A stretch of 59,670 nucleotides of DNA from assembly GCA_947626685.1 (NCBI GenBank), contig CANQTD010000007.1:1-59670 (forward strand), read 5' to 3'. Of this stretch, positions 1 through 8,196 are shown in pieces. The first letter of the stretch is position 1. Each line of letters begins with the position of its first letter. The translations under genes were made by a program, and so were the position numbers. This stretch comes from an uncultured Clostridia bacterium. GTDB lineage: Bacteria > Bacillota > Clostridia > Christensenellales > Borkfalkiaceae. Below the pieces are notes generated by a model. That model saw only the letters and a list, made by a program, of their open reading frames with translations. It was not told the origin of the DNA and searched no databases.

Positions 1-3
1 TTT

Positions 4-79
4 TGGAGCTACTGGCCGGACTTGAACCGGCGACCTGCTGATTACGAATCAGCCGCTCTACCGACTGAGCCACAGTAGC
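4..79 (-). tRNA. tRNA-Thr, anticodon CGU
   Basis: On the minus strand the sequence folds as a complete cloverleaf. The acceptor arm is GCTACTG/CAGTAGC followed by the discriminator T and an encoded CCA, and the T arm contains GGTTCAAGTCC. The anticodon arm is GCTGA/TCAGC with the seven-base loop TTCGTAA, so the anticodon is CGU, reading the threonine codon ACG. The encoded CCA at 4-6 is normal in many Firmicutes. The tRNA is oriented like the protein genes that precede it on the minus strand, about 80 bases after the end of the next gene. Confidence 0.95.
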
Positions 80-159
80 ATATTTCCGAATGCTTTTTTA
101 TTATATGAAAAAGTGCGACAAAAAGCAAGCGATTTTATGCGGATTTTTGATTTTTTTCT

Positions 160-849
160 TTATGTGAAAAATTCGCCCTGTCCGAGCACCGCCATGCACA
201 GCCCGATCTGCAAATATCTCAGGTCTTTTGCGAATACGATCTCCTCGGAAAGCTCCCTGCACTTGCGTTCCGCGCGCAGAACTTCCACGTTCCAGAGCGC
301 GTAGAGCGGCCCCTCGTTTTCGGAGGCGAGCCCCGCGAGCGAGAGCGCGACCCCTTTGAGGGCGGCGCGCGCTTCCTCTTGCGAGATCTCGGTGCGTTCC
401 AGAGAATTGGCGGCGTCATAGAGGACGCGGGAGGCGGCGTCCACGGTGCGGGCGTTTGCCTCGACGCGCGCCCGTTCCGAGGCATGGTCCGCGTCCAACT
501 TGAAGGCGTTGGAACTGCGCGTGAGAATGCGTACCGAGACCCCTTTCGCGGACATGGTATCCCTCACCGCGGCCGCGTCGCTCTCATCGTAGTAGCAGGC
601 GAGGACGACGGCGTTGTCCCCCTCGAGGAGGTATCCCGCCCCGCCCGAGCCGTACGATTCCCCCGCGACCGCGCCCGCCGTGGCCGACTCGCAGTCCCGC
701 ACGAGAAAGTAGTATGTATAACCCGTCTGCACCTCGGCCGCCGAGCGGAAGTTCCATTCGAAAACCCCTACAAACAGCGTCAAAACGACGATGAACAGAA
801 AAATTGCGACGCAGAAGATCGTCCCTCCGCGTTCCGACCGGATCCTCAT
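160..849 (-). CDS. membrane-anchored protein, possibly SPOR-like
   Basis: A 229-residue protein of unknown function. It starts with a basic stretch (MRIRSERGG) and one strongly hydrophobic segment at about residues 11-30, suggesting a single-pass membrane protein with most of the chain outside. Residues about 45-110 have alternating strand and helix character, with a tyrosine-rich first strand, a glycine-rich turn and then VVLACYYDESDAA and SVRILTRSS, which resembles the peptidoglycan-binding SPOR fold. That assignment is an inference from pattern only. The remainder is helical and alanine-rich. A TATAAT box lies only five bases upstream of the ATG, and the only GGAG is one base from it, so the message may be almost leaderless. 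The gene is last on the minus strand before tRNA-Thr. Confidence 0.6.
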   Translation of the reverse strand: MRIRSERGGTIFCVAIFLFIVVLTLFVGVFEWNFRSAAEVQTGYTYYFLVRDCESATAGAVAGESYGSGGAGYLLEGDNAVVLACYYDESDAAAVRDTMSAKGVSVRILTRSSNAFKLDADHASERARVEANARTVDAASRVLYDAANSLERTEISQEEARAALKGVALSLAGLASENEGPLYALWNVEVLRAERKCRELSEEIVFAKDLRYLQIGLCMAVLGQGEFFT

Positions 850-908
850 ACTCCATTATATGAAAAGGCGCGCGGCCGTCATGCACCGCGCGTGCCGATT
901 TCATTTCG

Positions 909-2102
909 CTATCGCACCCTCCGCCGGAAAATATCGCCCGCCCCGACCGCGTACGGACACGCGAACGTGTAGCGCGCCTGAACGAGCTTGGCGTCTGCGC
1001 AGGGCGCGCCCGACCCGTCCCGCATGCCTGCGACGGTGACCTGTCTCTTGAAATTTTCTCCCGGGGAGAGGATCTCGAGCACGTCGCCTTCACGGAATCT
1101 GCTCCGCATCTCGACCTCCGCGCGGCCGTTTTCGTACCCCGTGACGAGGGCGACAAATTCGCAGCTCCCCGCGGCCTGCGAGCCTCCGTCCGACACCGTG
1201 GCGCGGTTTTCGCCCAACGCGTACGCCGTGGTGTACTCCCTGTGCGTGAGCGTTTCGAGCTCCTCCATCAGCGAATCGGAGTACCCCATGTCCATGATGC
1301 GGCGATAAGTATTGACAACGGTGGCGAGGTAGTACTCCGTTTTCATGCGGCCTTCGATCTTGAACGAGCTCACCCCCGCCGCCTGCAATTCGCCGAGATG
1401 GGCGGCGAGGCAGAGGTCCTTGCTGTTGAGCAGATACGTCCCCCGTCCGTCCTGTTCGAGGGGAAGCCACCCCTCCTTGCCCTTCGCGCGGATCTCCCAT
1501 TCGCCGCGGCAGGGCTGGGCGCACGCGCCGCGGTTGGAAGATCTGCCGTCGAGATGGTCGGAGAGATAGCACCGCCCGCTGTAAGAGACGCACATTGCGC
1601 CGTGGACGAACGCTTCGAGTTCGATCCGGGGCACCGCCGCAGCGATCCCGGCGATCTCGGCGAGGGAGAGCTCCCGTGCGAGGACCACGCGGCGCGCCCC
1701 GAGTTCGGCATACATCTCCGCCGCCTCGCGGTTCATCGTGTTCGCCTGCGTGGAGATGTGGACGGGCAGTTTGGGAGCGACCCTCTTCGCAAGTCTGAGC
1801 GCGCCCAAATCGGAGACGAGCACGCCGTCCGCGCCGAGTTCTTCGAGCAGACGGAAATGGTCCGCAAGCTGTCCGAGGTCGGCGTTCCTCACGAAGATAT
1901 TGGCGCACACATAGACGCGCCTGTCGCGGGCATGGGCATAGGCAATGCCCTCGGAAAGTTCGCTGTCGGTAAAATTATCGGCAAACGTTCTGAGAGAAAA
2001 TGCCTTGCCGCCGAGGTAGACGGCGTCCGCCCCGTAGCGGAAGGCAAGTTTGAGTTTGTTGAGGTTGCCCGCGGGGGCGAGCAGTTCCGTTTTTTTCATC
2101 AT
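909..2102 (-). CDS. trhP: U32 family protein, probable tRNA U34 hydroxylation enzyme TrhP
   Basis: About 397 residues from the ATG at 2102, which overlaps the stop of the upstream methyltransferase as ATGA, so the two are probably translationally coupled. An in-frame extension upstream exists but is arginine-rich and out of family. The protein begins KTELLAPAGNLNKL and contains the U32 signature around HGAMCVSYSGRCYLS, followed by the NRGACAQPCR cysteine cluster. These cysteines match the iron-sulfur ligands of this family. U32 proteins were annotated as peptidases, but Bacillus YrrN/YrrO (TrhP) act with prephenate in forming 5-hydroxyuridine at tRNA position 34. The neighbouring TrmR-like methyltransferase gives the next step, which is why TrhP is preferred over RlhA or a collagenase-like role. 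Confidence 0.82.
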   Translation of the reverse strand: MMKKTELLAPAGNLNKLKLAFRYGADAVYLGGKAFSLRTFADNFTDSELSEGIAYAHARDRRVYVCANIFVRNADLGQLADHFRLLEELGADGVLVSDLGALRLAKRVAPKLPVHISTQANTMNREAAEMYAELGARRVVLARELSLAEIAGIAAAVPRIELEAFVHGAMCVSYSGRCYLSDHLDGRSSNRGACAQPCRGEWEIRAKGKEGWLPLEQDGRGTYLLNSKDLCLAAHLGELQAAGVSSFKIEGRMKTEYYLATVVNTYRRIMDMGYSDSLMEELETLTHREYTTAYALGENRATVSDGGSQAAGSCEFVALVTGYENGRAEVEMRSRFREGDVLEILSPGENFKRQVTVAGMRDGSGAPCADAKLVQARYTFACPYAVGAGDIFRRRVR

Positions 2103-2692
2103 GTCCGTTTGACGCTCACGGCGACCCCTTCGCCGTATTCGAAATATTGCGTTTGAAAATCGCCGTCCCCTTCGAGGAGATCGAGAAATTCTCGGAGATG
2201 CCGCACGAGCATTCTGCGCTTCTTGGGCGGGTCTCCGCGCACCCAGCCGCGGAGAAGGACGTCGTCCGAGACGAGCGTGCCGCCCCCTTTCAGAAGCCGC
2301 TTGCAATCGGCGAAATAGCGGCGGTATTGCACTTTCGGGCCGTCGAGAAAGATGAGGTCGAAGGCGCCGTTTAGCCGCGGCAGGATCTCGCCCGCGTCCC
2401 CTTCGAGAAGAGACACGCTGCCAGGGGACGGCGGGTAGCGGAGAAGATTCTCCCGCATGGCCTGCGCACGGGCCGCGTCCTTTTCGACCGCCGTGACTTC
2501 CGCCCCCGCAAACGCCGCCAGAGCGATGGAGGTGAAACCCTCCCCCGCACCGATCTCGAGGACCTTCGCCGGGCGCACGCGGGAGGCATGTCCGAGCAGA
2601 AGGGCGAGCGTTTCATCCGCGCAGGTGGGGTCCCTGCCCCGTTTTGCCGCCTCGCGCGCGGCTTGGAAGTGGTCCCGCGCGTCCTCCTCCAT
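2099..2692 (-). CDS. trmR: SAM-dependent O-methyltransferase, TrmR-like (tRNA 5-methoxyuridine)
   Basis: A 197-residue class I methyltransferase. Motif I reads VLEIGAGEGFTS at about residues 44-55, followed by the acidic strand end AVEKD, then LIFLDGPKVQY and VSDDVLLRGWV, an arrangement typical of YrrM/TrmR O-methyltransferases including the late GEGVAVSVKR strand. TrmR methylates 5-hydroxyuridine 34 of tRNA to 5-methoxyuridine in Bacillus. The ATG at 2692 overlaps the upstream gene's TGA, and the stop overlaps the start of the U32 gene, so three genes are translationally coupled. Other small-molecule O-methyltransferases share this fold, but the U32 partner argues for tRNA modification. The residues upstream of 2692 in the same frame are unlike the family and were excluded. 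Confidence 0.8.
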   Translation of the reverse strand: MEEDARDHFQAAREAAKRGRDPTCADETLALLLGHASRVRPAKVLEIGAGEGFTSIALAAFAGAEVTAVEKDAARAQAMRENLLRYPPSPGSVSLLEGDAGEILPRLNGAFDLIFLDGPKVQYRRYFADCKRLLKGGGTLVSDDVLLRGWVRGDPPKKRRMLVRHLREFLDLLEGDGDFQTQYFEYGEGVAVSVKRT

Positions 2693-3321
2693 CAGCAGTA
2701 CCTCCGCACGATGCGGTCGAGGATGGGATAGTCGGCGCGTTTCACGCTCTCGGGGAGCTCCCCGCCTTTGCCGTCGATACGGTCGAAGATCGCGCCGAGC
2801 ACGGCAAGCTGTTCGCGGTAGATCTCGTGCTGCCCGCAGGCGGTGCGGAACGCCTCGTATTCGGCGCGCGCCGCGGAGACGTCCTCCCAATCGAGGTCGA
2901 AGAGGACGACGAAGTACGCCGTCTTGTAACGCCAGCCCTCTCCGCCCAGCCTCCGGAGGCTCTCGGCGTATTTCACGGCGGCGGGCACGTCGTCGAGGCA
3001 GAGCTCGACGCGCAGATACATCTGGTTGAGGGCGATGCGCATGAAAGGGTACAGGAAATGATTGCCCGCGGCCTTATCCAAAACCGCCTTTGCGCCCTCA
3101 TAGTCGCGGACGCGGTACCGTGCGATGAACTTTTCACGCGCGATCTCGCGGCGCAGATACCCTGCGAACACCCATGCGGCGATCAGGGCGAGAAGGCATG
3201 CGGCGACGCCCGGAGCGACGCCGACCGAACCGCCCAAAACGAACGAGACGACGGCGGCGCCCGCAAAGAGCGCGGTGACGAGCCCCAAGATCACGCAGAC
3301 GAAAATACAATTTTTCTTCAT
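2692..3321 (-). CDS. membrane protein with helical repeat-like soluble domain
   Basis: A 209-residue protein not recognised as a named family. It starts MKKNCIFVCVILG and has two hydrophobic segments at about residues 5-30 and 36-54, then a basic boundary (YLRREIAREKF). The rest is about 150 helical residues resembling TPR-type helical hairpins (YRVRDYEGAKAVLDKAAG, DDVPAAVKYAESLRRLG, EDVSAARAEYEAFRTA), each a pair of amphipathic helices. This suggests a membrane-tethered scaffold. A good ribosome binding site (AAAGGAGG) lies just upstream. It follows RNase J by 19 bases and overlaps trmR by ATGA, so it belongs to the same operon; a role in RNA metabolism is only a guess from that context. Confidence 0.7.
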   Translation of the reverse strand: MKKNCIFVCVILGLVTALFAGAAVVSFVLGGSVGVAPGVAACLLALIAAWVFAGYLRREIAREKFIARYRVRDYEGAKAVLDKAAGNHFLYPFMRIALNQMYLRVELCLDDVPAAVKYAESLRRLGGEGWRYKTAYFVVLFDLDWEDVSAARAEYEAFRTACGQHEIYREQLAVLGAIFDRIDGKGGELPESVKRADYPILDRIVRRYC

Positions 3322-3340
3322 GCGGTCCTCCTTTTTGCGT

Positions 3341-5302
3341 TTACAGCTCGGTGATGACGGGAACGATGAGCGGGGACTGCTTCGTTCTCTTGAAGATCCA
3401 ATTCTTTACGGCGCGGCGGATGGCACCCTCGAGCTCCTCGCGGTCCGCCCCTTTCCCCGCGCCCGTGACCGCTTTCTCGGCGACGTCCTTCAATTCGCGG
3501 AGGCAGTCCTGTTCGTCGGGGCAGACGAATCCCCTGCTCTCGATGACGGGTCCGCCCACCACCGAACCGCGGGACACCGCGACGCTCACGATGAACAGCC
3601 CCTCGCCCGACATGCGCAGCCTGTCTTTCAGCACTTCGCTCGTGCCGTAGTCCTCGAAGCCGCTGCCGTCGATAAGGCGCGCGCCCGCGGGGAAGCTCTC
3701 CCCCTGTTTCAGCGTACGGTCGGTGAGCTCCGCGCAGACGCCGATATCGGGAATGAACGTGCACTGCGGCGGCATGCCGAGTTCCTGCGCGAGGGCGGCA
3801 TGGCGGCGGAGGTGGCGGTATTCGCCGTGCACGGGGATGAAGAACTTGGGTTTCAGGAGGGAGTGCATGATCTTGTGCTCCTCCTGACAGGCGTGTCCCG
3901 AGACATGGATCTTTTCGAGGCTCTCGTAGACGACCTCCGCGCCCCGTTTCATGAGGTTGTTGATGACGCGGTGGATCATTCGCTCGTTGCCCGGAATGGG
4001 GCTCGCGGAGATGATGATCGTGTCGTTCGGGCCGACCGTGACTTTGTTAAATTCGCCCGCCGCCATACGGGTGAGCGCGGACATGGGTTCGCCCTGCGAC
4101 CCCGTCGAGAGAATGACGATCTCGCGGTCGAAGTAATTCTTCGTCTTTTCCACGTCGATGAGCACGCCCTCGGGGATCTTGATCTCCCCGATCTTGGCCG
4201 CCGCCTCGACGACGTTGAACATGCTCCTCCCCGAGAGCGCGACCTTTCTGCGGTATTTGACCGCCATGTCGACGATCTGCTGGATGCGGTAGACGTTGGA
4301 GGCGAACGTGGCGATGATGATGCGCCTTTCCGCGTGCTCGGCAAAGAGATGGTCGAGCGTGGTCCCCACCACCTTCTCGCTCATCGTGAAGCCCTGCCGC
4401 TCGATGTTGGTGGATTCTCCGAGATAGAGCAGGACGCCCTTTCTGCCGTATTCCGCGATCTCGGCGAGGTCGATAGGGTCGCCCGCGATGGGCGTGAGGT
4501 CGATCTTGAAGTCGCCGCTGTGGAAGATGACGCCGTAGGGCGTTTCCACGGCGAGAGCCGTCGCGCCCGCGATCGAGTGGTTGACGTGCACGATATGCAC
4601 CGTGAACGTTCCCGCTTTGACCGCGTCCTTCGGGCTCACCGTGATCATTTTCACATGGTTCATGCGGTGTTCGCGCAGTTTGCCGTCCACGAGGGCAAGG
4701 GTGAGTTTGGTGCCGTAGACGGGCGTCTCGGGCAGAAGTTCCTTCATGAGATAGGGAACGCCGCCGATATGGTCCTCATGGCCGTGCGTCAGAAAGACGC
4801 CGCGGATCTTGTGTCTGTTCGCGACGAGATAGCCGATCTCGGGGAACACGAGGTCGATGCCCGGCATTTCCTCCGTGGGGAAGATGATGCCCGCGTCGAT
4901 CACGATGATGTCGTTGCCGTATTCGATCGCGGTCATGTTCTTGCCGATCTCGCCGACCCCGCCGAAAAAGAGGATCTTGACGGGCTTCTTCCCTTTGCCG
5001 CGCTTGGCGGACGGGTCGCCCTTGTCCGGCTTGGCGGAAGCGGCGCTCTTGCTTATGGCCTCCGCGCCCGCCCCCCTCTTGGGTACAGCGGTCTTGACGG
5101 GAGGTTTTACGGAAGTTTTTGCGGGGGTTTTGGCCTTGTTCCCCGCACTGCGGGAAATGGGCGTTCCCTCTGTGCTTTTCCTCTTCTGCTTGGGCGCGCG
5201 CTGCGCCTTTGCCTGTTCGCGATGGTACGCCTCGATGCCGTTTAAGATGGCGAGTTCGACGGCGTCCTCCTGTCTGTTCTTGTTTTTTCCGGTATTTTTC
5301 AA
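3341..5302 (-). CDS. rnj: ribonuclease J
   Basis: A 653-residue metallo-beta-lactamase/beta-CASP ribonuclease that would degrade and mature RNA in the cytoplasm by endo- and 5'-3' exonuclease action. The metal site is visible as LTHGHEDHIGG (histidines at about 173, 175 and 178), with VHVNHSI and HSGDFKID further on, ESTN, and the C-terminal SGHACQEEHKIM, VHGEYRHL motifs. The translation start is a TTG at 5302 preceded by AAAGGAG; no ATG is available nearby. An unusual feature is a roughly 105-residue lysine/alanine/proline-rich, low-complexity N-terminal tail before KILFFGGVGEIGKN, absent from Bacillus RNase J. It could bind RNA or ribosomes. It is first in an operon with the membrane protein, trmR and trhP. 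Confidence 0.95.
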   Translation of the reverse strand: MKNTGKNKNRQEDAVELAILNGIEAYHREQAKAQRAPKQKRKSTEGTPISRSAGNKAKTPAKTSVKPPVKTAVPKRGAGAEAISKSAASAKPDKGDPSAKRGKGKKPVKILFFGGVGEIGKNMTAIEYGNDIIVIDAGIIFPTEEMPGIDLVFPEIGYLVANRHKIRGVFLTHGHEDHIGGVPYLMKELLPETPVYGTKLTLALVDGKLREHRMNHVKMITVSPKDAVKAGTFTVHIVHVNHSIAGATALAVETPYGVIFHSGDFKIDLTPIAGDPIDLAEIAEYGRKGVLLYLGESTNIERQGFTMSEKVVGTTLDHLFAEHAERRIIIATFASNVYRIQQIVDMAVKYRRKVALSGRSMFNVVEAAAKIGEIKIPEGVLIDVEKTKNYFDREIVILSTGSQGEPMSALTRMAAGEFNKVTVGPNDTIIISASPIPGNERMIHRVINNLMKRGAEVVYESLEKIHVSGHACQEEHKIMHSLLKPKFFIPVHGEYRHLRRHAALAQELGMPPQCTFIPDIGVCAELTDRTLKQGESFPAGARLIDGSGFEDYGTSEVLKDRLRMSGEGLFIVSVAVSRGSVVGGPVIESRGFVCPDEQDCLRELKDVAEKAVTGAGKGADREELEGAIRRAVKNWIFKRTKQSPLIVPVITEL

Positions 5303-5365
5303 TCAATTCTCCTTTATGATGCCGTATGCAATGTTGCGCGCCGTCCGTGCGGACGGCGGACTGTA

Positions 5366-5400
5366 CTAAACAAAACGGGAGAGCCGTTCATCGACTCTCC
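5366..5400 (-). terminator. intrinsic terminator after the acidic coiled-coil gene
   Basis: On the minus strand, GGAGAG and CTCTCC pair around an 11-base loop and are followed by CGTTTTGTTT. It lies about 30 bases past the stop of the gene that ends at 5432, before the rnj leader. A second short hairpin (GCCGTCC/GGACGGC) lies at 5340-5357. Confidence 0.6.
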
Positions 5401-5431
5401 GCGTCTGTTTTTCGAATGGTATTTCGAAGGT

Positions 5432-8023
5432 TTAGAAGTCAAGGTTGGACTTCTCGACGACCGCGGTCTTGATCAGCCCCTCGGCGAGGAGTTCTTCCTC
5501 GCTGCGGTATCCGTACTGCGCCGCATAGTCGATGTTCTCCGCCTCTTCGTCCTTCACCGTGCCGAGACGCTCCATGAGCATTTCGATCAGACGGATCGTG
5601 CGTTTGAGCGCGACGCCGCTCTTCACCTTCATCATGAGCGGGGTCCTCTCGTACATCTTGGTGTTGCCCGCGTACTTCTGGTGATAGACGGATTCGGGAT
5701 ACTCTTCGGGATCGAGCGCAAGGTAAGCGCACAGCGTCCTGCCGCGGACGGAGATCTTCGCGATCGTCTCGTTGTTGTAGGCGAAGCGGTCGTTCGACCA
5801 GTTGACCTGCGACGTGATATCCGAATAGGAGAGTATCGTGTTCTTGAGGGTGCTGTAATATTCTTTTACGACCTCGTCGCTCTCGATGACCTTTGCGACG
5901 AAGCTCTTCTTCAAACGCGTCGTCATCTCGGCTTCCGCAGCGTCGGAGGAAACGGGCTCGTCGGCGGATTCTTCCTCGACGGGCGCGACCGCAGCCGCAA
6001 GTTCCTCGGTGACCTCGGCGGGAGCTTCTTCGGCGGGAGTCTCTTCCACAGGTTCTTCGGCGGGCTCCTCCGCGGGCTCTTCGGCGACTTCTTCGACGGT
6101 CTCCTCGACAACTTCCTCAACGGGTTCCTCGACGGGTTCCTCTACGGGAAGCTCTTCGGCGGGTTCCTCTACGGGTTCCTCAGTGGCTTCTTCGACCGTC
6201 TCCTCGACGACCTCGGCGGGTTCCTCTACGGGAGCGGGCTCCTCCGTAACTTCTTCGGCGGGAGCGGGCTCCTCGGCGACCTCTTCGGCCTCTTCAACAG
6301 GTTCCTCTGCGGGAGCGGGTTCCTCGGCAACTTCTTCGGCGGGTTCCTCGACGGGAGCGGGCTCTTCCGCAGCCTCATATTCTGTATATTCTGCGGGAGC
6401 GGGCTCCTCCTCGGCCAGGAGTTCTGCGACCTTGCCGGCGAGCGTCTCGTAATCCACTTCCTGCGGCTCGACGACGACGAGATCGGCGATCTTTTGGGCG
6501 AGCTCGTTGATGTCGACTTCTTGCTGCTCCACCGTGATGAGCTCCGCCGTCTTTTGGGCGAGCTTGTCGTAGTCGATGTCGATCTCCCCGATCATGAGCT
6601 CGACGACCTTCTTGGCGAGAGCGTCGTAGTCGAGTTCGGGAGCGGGCTCCTCTTCGACCTGCGCGCACTTCTCGCAGATGCGGTTGAACACGTTCTCGGC
6701 GATGGCGTCGTAGTCGATGGTCTCTTCTTCGTATTCTTCCTCTTCGGGAAGCTCTTCCTCTTCTTCCGTGCAGGCGAGGCAATTCTCGCAGAGCTTCTGC
6801 GCGACCTTGTCGGCGATCGCCTCGACGCCCTTTTCGTCGACGGAGAGGTCGAAATCGCGTTCAAGCGCAGCGGACACGCTCTCGGTGACCAGCGCGTAAT
6901 CGAATGCGGGAAGCGATTCGGCGACCCTGTCTGCGATCACGTTCTCGTCCGTGACGGGAACGGCCGCCGCCACCTTGTCGGCGATGAGGTCCACATCGAC
7001 CTGCGGGAGCAGTTCGGCGACCTTCTCGGCGAGAAGCTGATAGTTGAACTCGGGCGCGGACATGCCCACCTTCTGCGCGACGAGATCGGAGAGCAGGTCG
7101 TAGTCGATCGCGGGAGTCTCTTCGACGGGCTCCTCCACGGTCTCCTCGGCGACCTCTTCGGTCTCTTCCGCAACGGGCTCTTCGGCAGGCTCTTCGGCGA
7201 CCTCTTCCACGGTCTCCTCGGTCTCCTCGACGGGCTCCTCTTCGGGGTGCTTGCTCTCGATGAGCTCCTTGACCTCGACGGTGCGGTCCTCGAGCGCGGT
7301 GTTGAGCTGAGAGGTCTGATCCTCGAGGGCGGTATTGAACTGCGAGGTCTGCTCCTCGAGCGCCGTATTGAGCTGGGAGGTGCGGTCCTCGATGGCGGAG
7401 CCGATCTCGGCGAGACGGTCCTCGATGGCGAGGTTGCCGGAATTGACGGTTTCAAGCACTTCTTCGCGGAGCTGCTCGATCAGCGCGGTGTTGTCGACGG
7501 GTTCTCTCGAAGCCACTTCGAGGAACTTCTCCTCGTAGGTCTCGAAGCTCTCGGCGATGCGGTCCTCCATGTCCTCGACGGCGTCGACGATGCGGTCGAC
7601 CTGAATTTCGAGACGCTTGGTGAGGCGCGCTTCGAGGGCGAGCGTGGAGAAGCTCTGCGAGAGCTCGCGGCGGAGCGCGGCAAAACTTTCTGCCATCTTC
7701 TTTTCAAGGAATACGGTCATTTCGTCGGTACGGCGGTTGACCTCCTCGACGATCGCGTCTTTCACAGCGCTCGTGTCGCCGTTCTGCTTTTCGTAGATGG
7801 CGCTGTTCTGTTGCGAAAGATAGCGGATCTCGCGGACGACCGCGTCCACACCCTGACGGATGCCCTTCGCGATCTCGTCGTAGCATGCGGCCTGCTGGGC
7901 CTTGCTGCCGTCGATCTCCTTGCTCACCGCCGCCTTCATTTCTTCGATCTTGCCCGTTACGCCGTTGTAGACGCCTTCGAGCAAAACCGCGTTCCGTTCT
8001 TCATTGCTTTTGAAATCAGACAT
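5432..8023 (-). CDS. very acidic coiled-coil protein with repeated helical units
   Basis: An 863-residue cytoplasmic protein of unknown function with four regions. Residues 1-260 are predicted coiled coil with repeated ALEDQTSQLNT-type heptads. Residues about 260-540 carry at least eight copies of a 20-30-residue unit of the form hDYDxLAxKVAELL, separated by acidic spacers, one with a CENCLAC and one with a CEKC motif. Residues about 540-690 are nearly pure Glu/Pro/Ala/Val (EEPAEEPVEE repeats). The C-terminal about 165 residues form a compact domain beginning RLKKSFVAKVIESD, with GRTLCAYLALDPEEY in its middle, like a C-terminal domain I recall from other clostridial hypothetical proteins. The start has a GAGGTG ribosome binding site, and promoter and terminator are both visible, so it is a monocistronic unit. 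Confidence 0.85.
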   Translation of the reverse strand: MSDFKSNEERNAVLLEGVYNGVTGKIEEMKAAVSKEIDGSKAQQAACYDEIAKGIRQGVDAVVREIRYLSQQNSAIYEKQNGDTSAVKDAIVEEVNRRTDEMTVFLEKKMAESFAALRRELSQSFSTLALEARLTKRLEIQVDRIVDAVEDMEDRIAESFETYEEKFLEVASREPVDNTALIEQLREEVLETVNSGNLAIEDRLAEIGSAIEDRTSQLNTALEEQTSQFNTALEDQTSQLNTALEDRTVEVKELIESKHPEEEPVEETEETVEEVAEEPAEEPVAEETEEVAEETVEEPVEETPAIDYDLLSDLVAQKVGMSAPEFNYQLLAEKVAELLPQVDVDLIADKVAAAVPVTDENVIADRVAESLPAFDYALVTESVSAALERDFDLSVDEKGVEAIADKVAQKLCENCLACTEEEEELPEEEEYEEETIDYDAIAENVFNRICEKCAQVEEEPAPELDYDALAKKVVELMIGEIDIDYDKLAQKTAELITVEQQEVDINELAQKIADLVVVEPQEVDYETLAGKVAELLAEEEPAPAEYTEYEAAEEPAPVEEPAEEVAEEPAPAEEPVEEAEEVAEEPAPAEEVTEEPAPVEEPAEVVEETVEEATEEPVEEPAEELPVEEPVEEPVEEVVEETVEEVAEEPAEEPAEEPVEETPAEEAPAEVTEELAAAVAPVEEESADEPVSSDAAEAEMTTRLKKSFVAKVIESDEVVKEYYSTLKNTILSYSDITSQVNWSNDRFAYNNETIAKISVRGRTLCAYLALDPEEYPESVYHQKYAGNTKMYERTPLMMKVKSGVALKRTIRLIEMLMERLGTVKDEEAENIDYAAQYGYRSEEELLAEGLIKTAVVEKSNLDF

Positions 8024-8064
8024 TTTTCACCTCACAGCGTAAACGCTATTTTTACTCATGTCCT

Positions 8065-8093
8065 ATTCTACACCAAAAGCGAAAAAAAGTAAA
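8065..8093 (-). promoter_or_regulatory. sigma-A type promoter for the acidic coiled-coil gene
   Basis: Minus strand TTTACT, 17 bases, TAGAAT, with the -10 about 40 bases upstream of the start codon at 8023. Confidence 0.65.
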
Positions 8094-8134
8094 TACATTT
8101 GAGGAAAATTTTTTATGAAAACATAATTTTTTTT

Positions 8135-8165
8135 GAAAATGGGGCAACCGTGTCCGAGGATCCCC
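8135..8165 (-). terminator. possible terminator after the YihY gene
   Basis: Minus strand GGGG and CCCC enclose a 17-base loop containing CGGACACGGT and are followed by ATTTTC. The stem is only four base pairs, so this is a weak call. The loop resembles hairpin loops elsewhere in the window. Confidence 0.35.
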
Positions 8166-8196
8166 TCGATTTCGCTCAAAAAAGTACGTCTTTTCG

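Noticed and set aside
3125..5245. A 706-codon plus-strand open frame opposite RNase J
   Set aside because: It is the antisense of a highly conserved gene, rich in His/Asp/Arg/Val without family features, caused by codon bias toward G/C third positions.
5681..8092. An 803-codon plus-strand frame opposite the acidic coiled-coil gene
   Set aside because: Low-complexity Gly/Leu/Phe mirror of the Glu/Pro repeats; the minus-strand gene has promoter, ribosome binding site and terminator.
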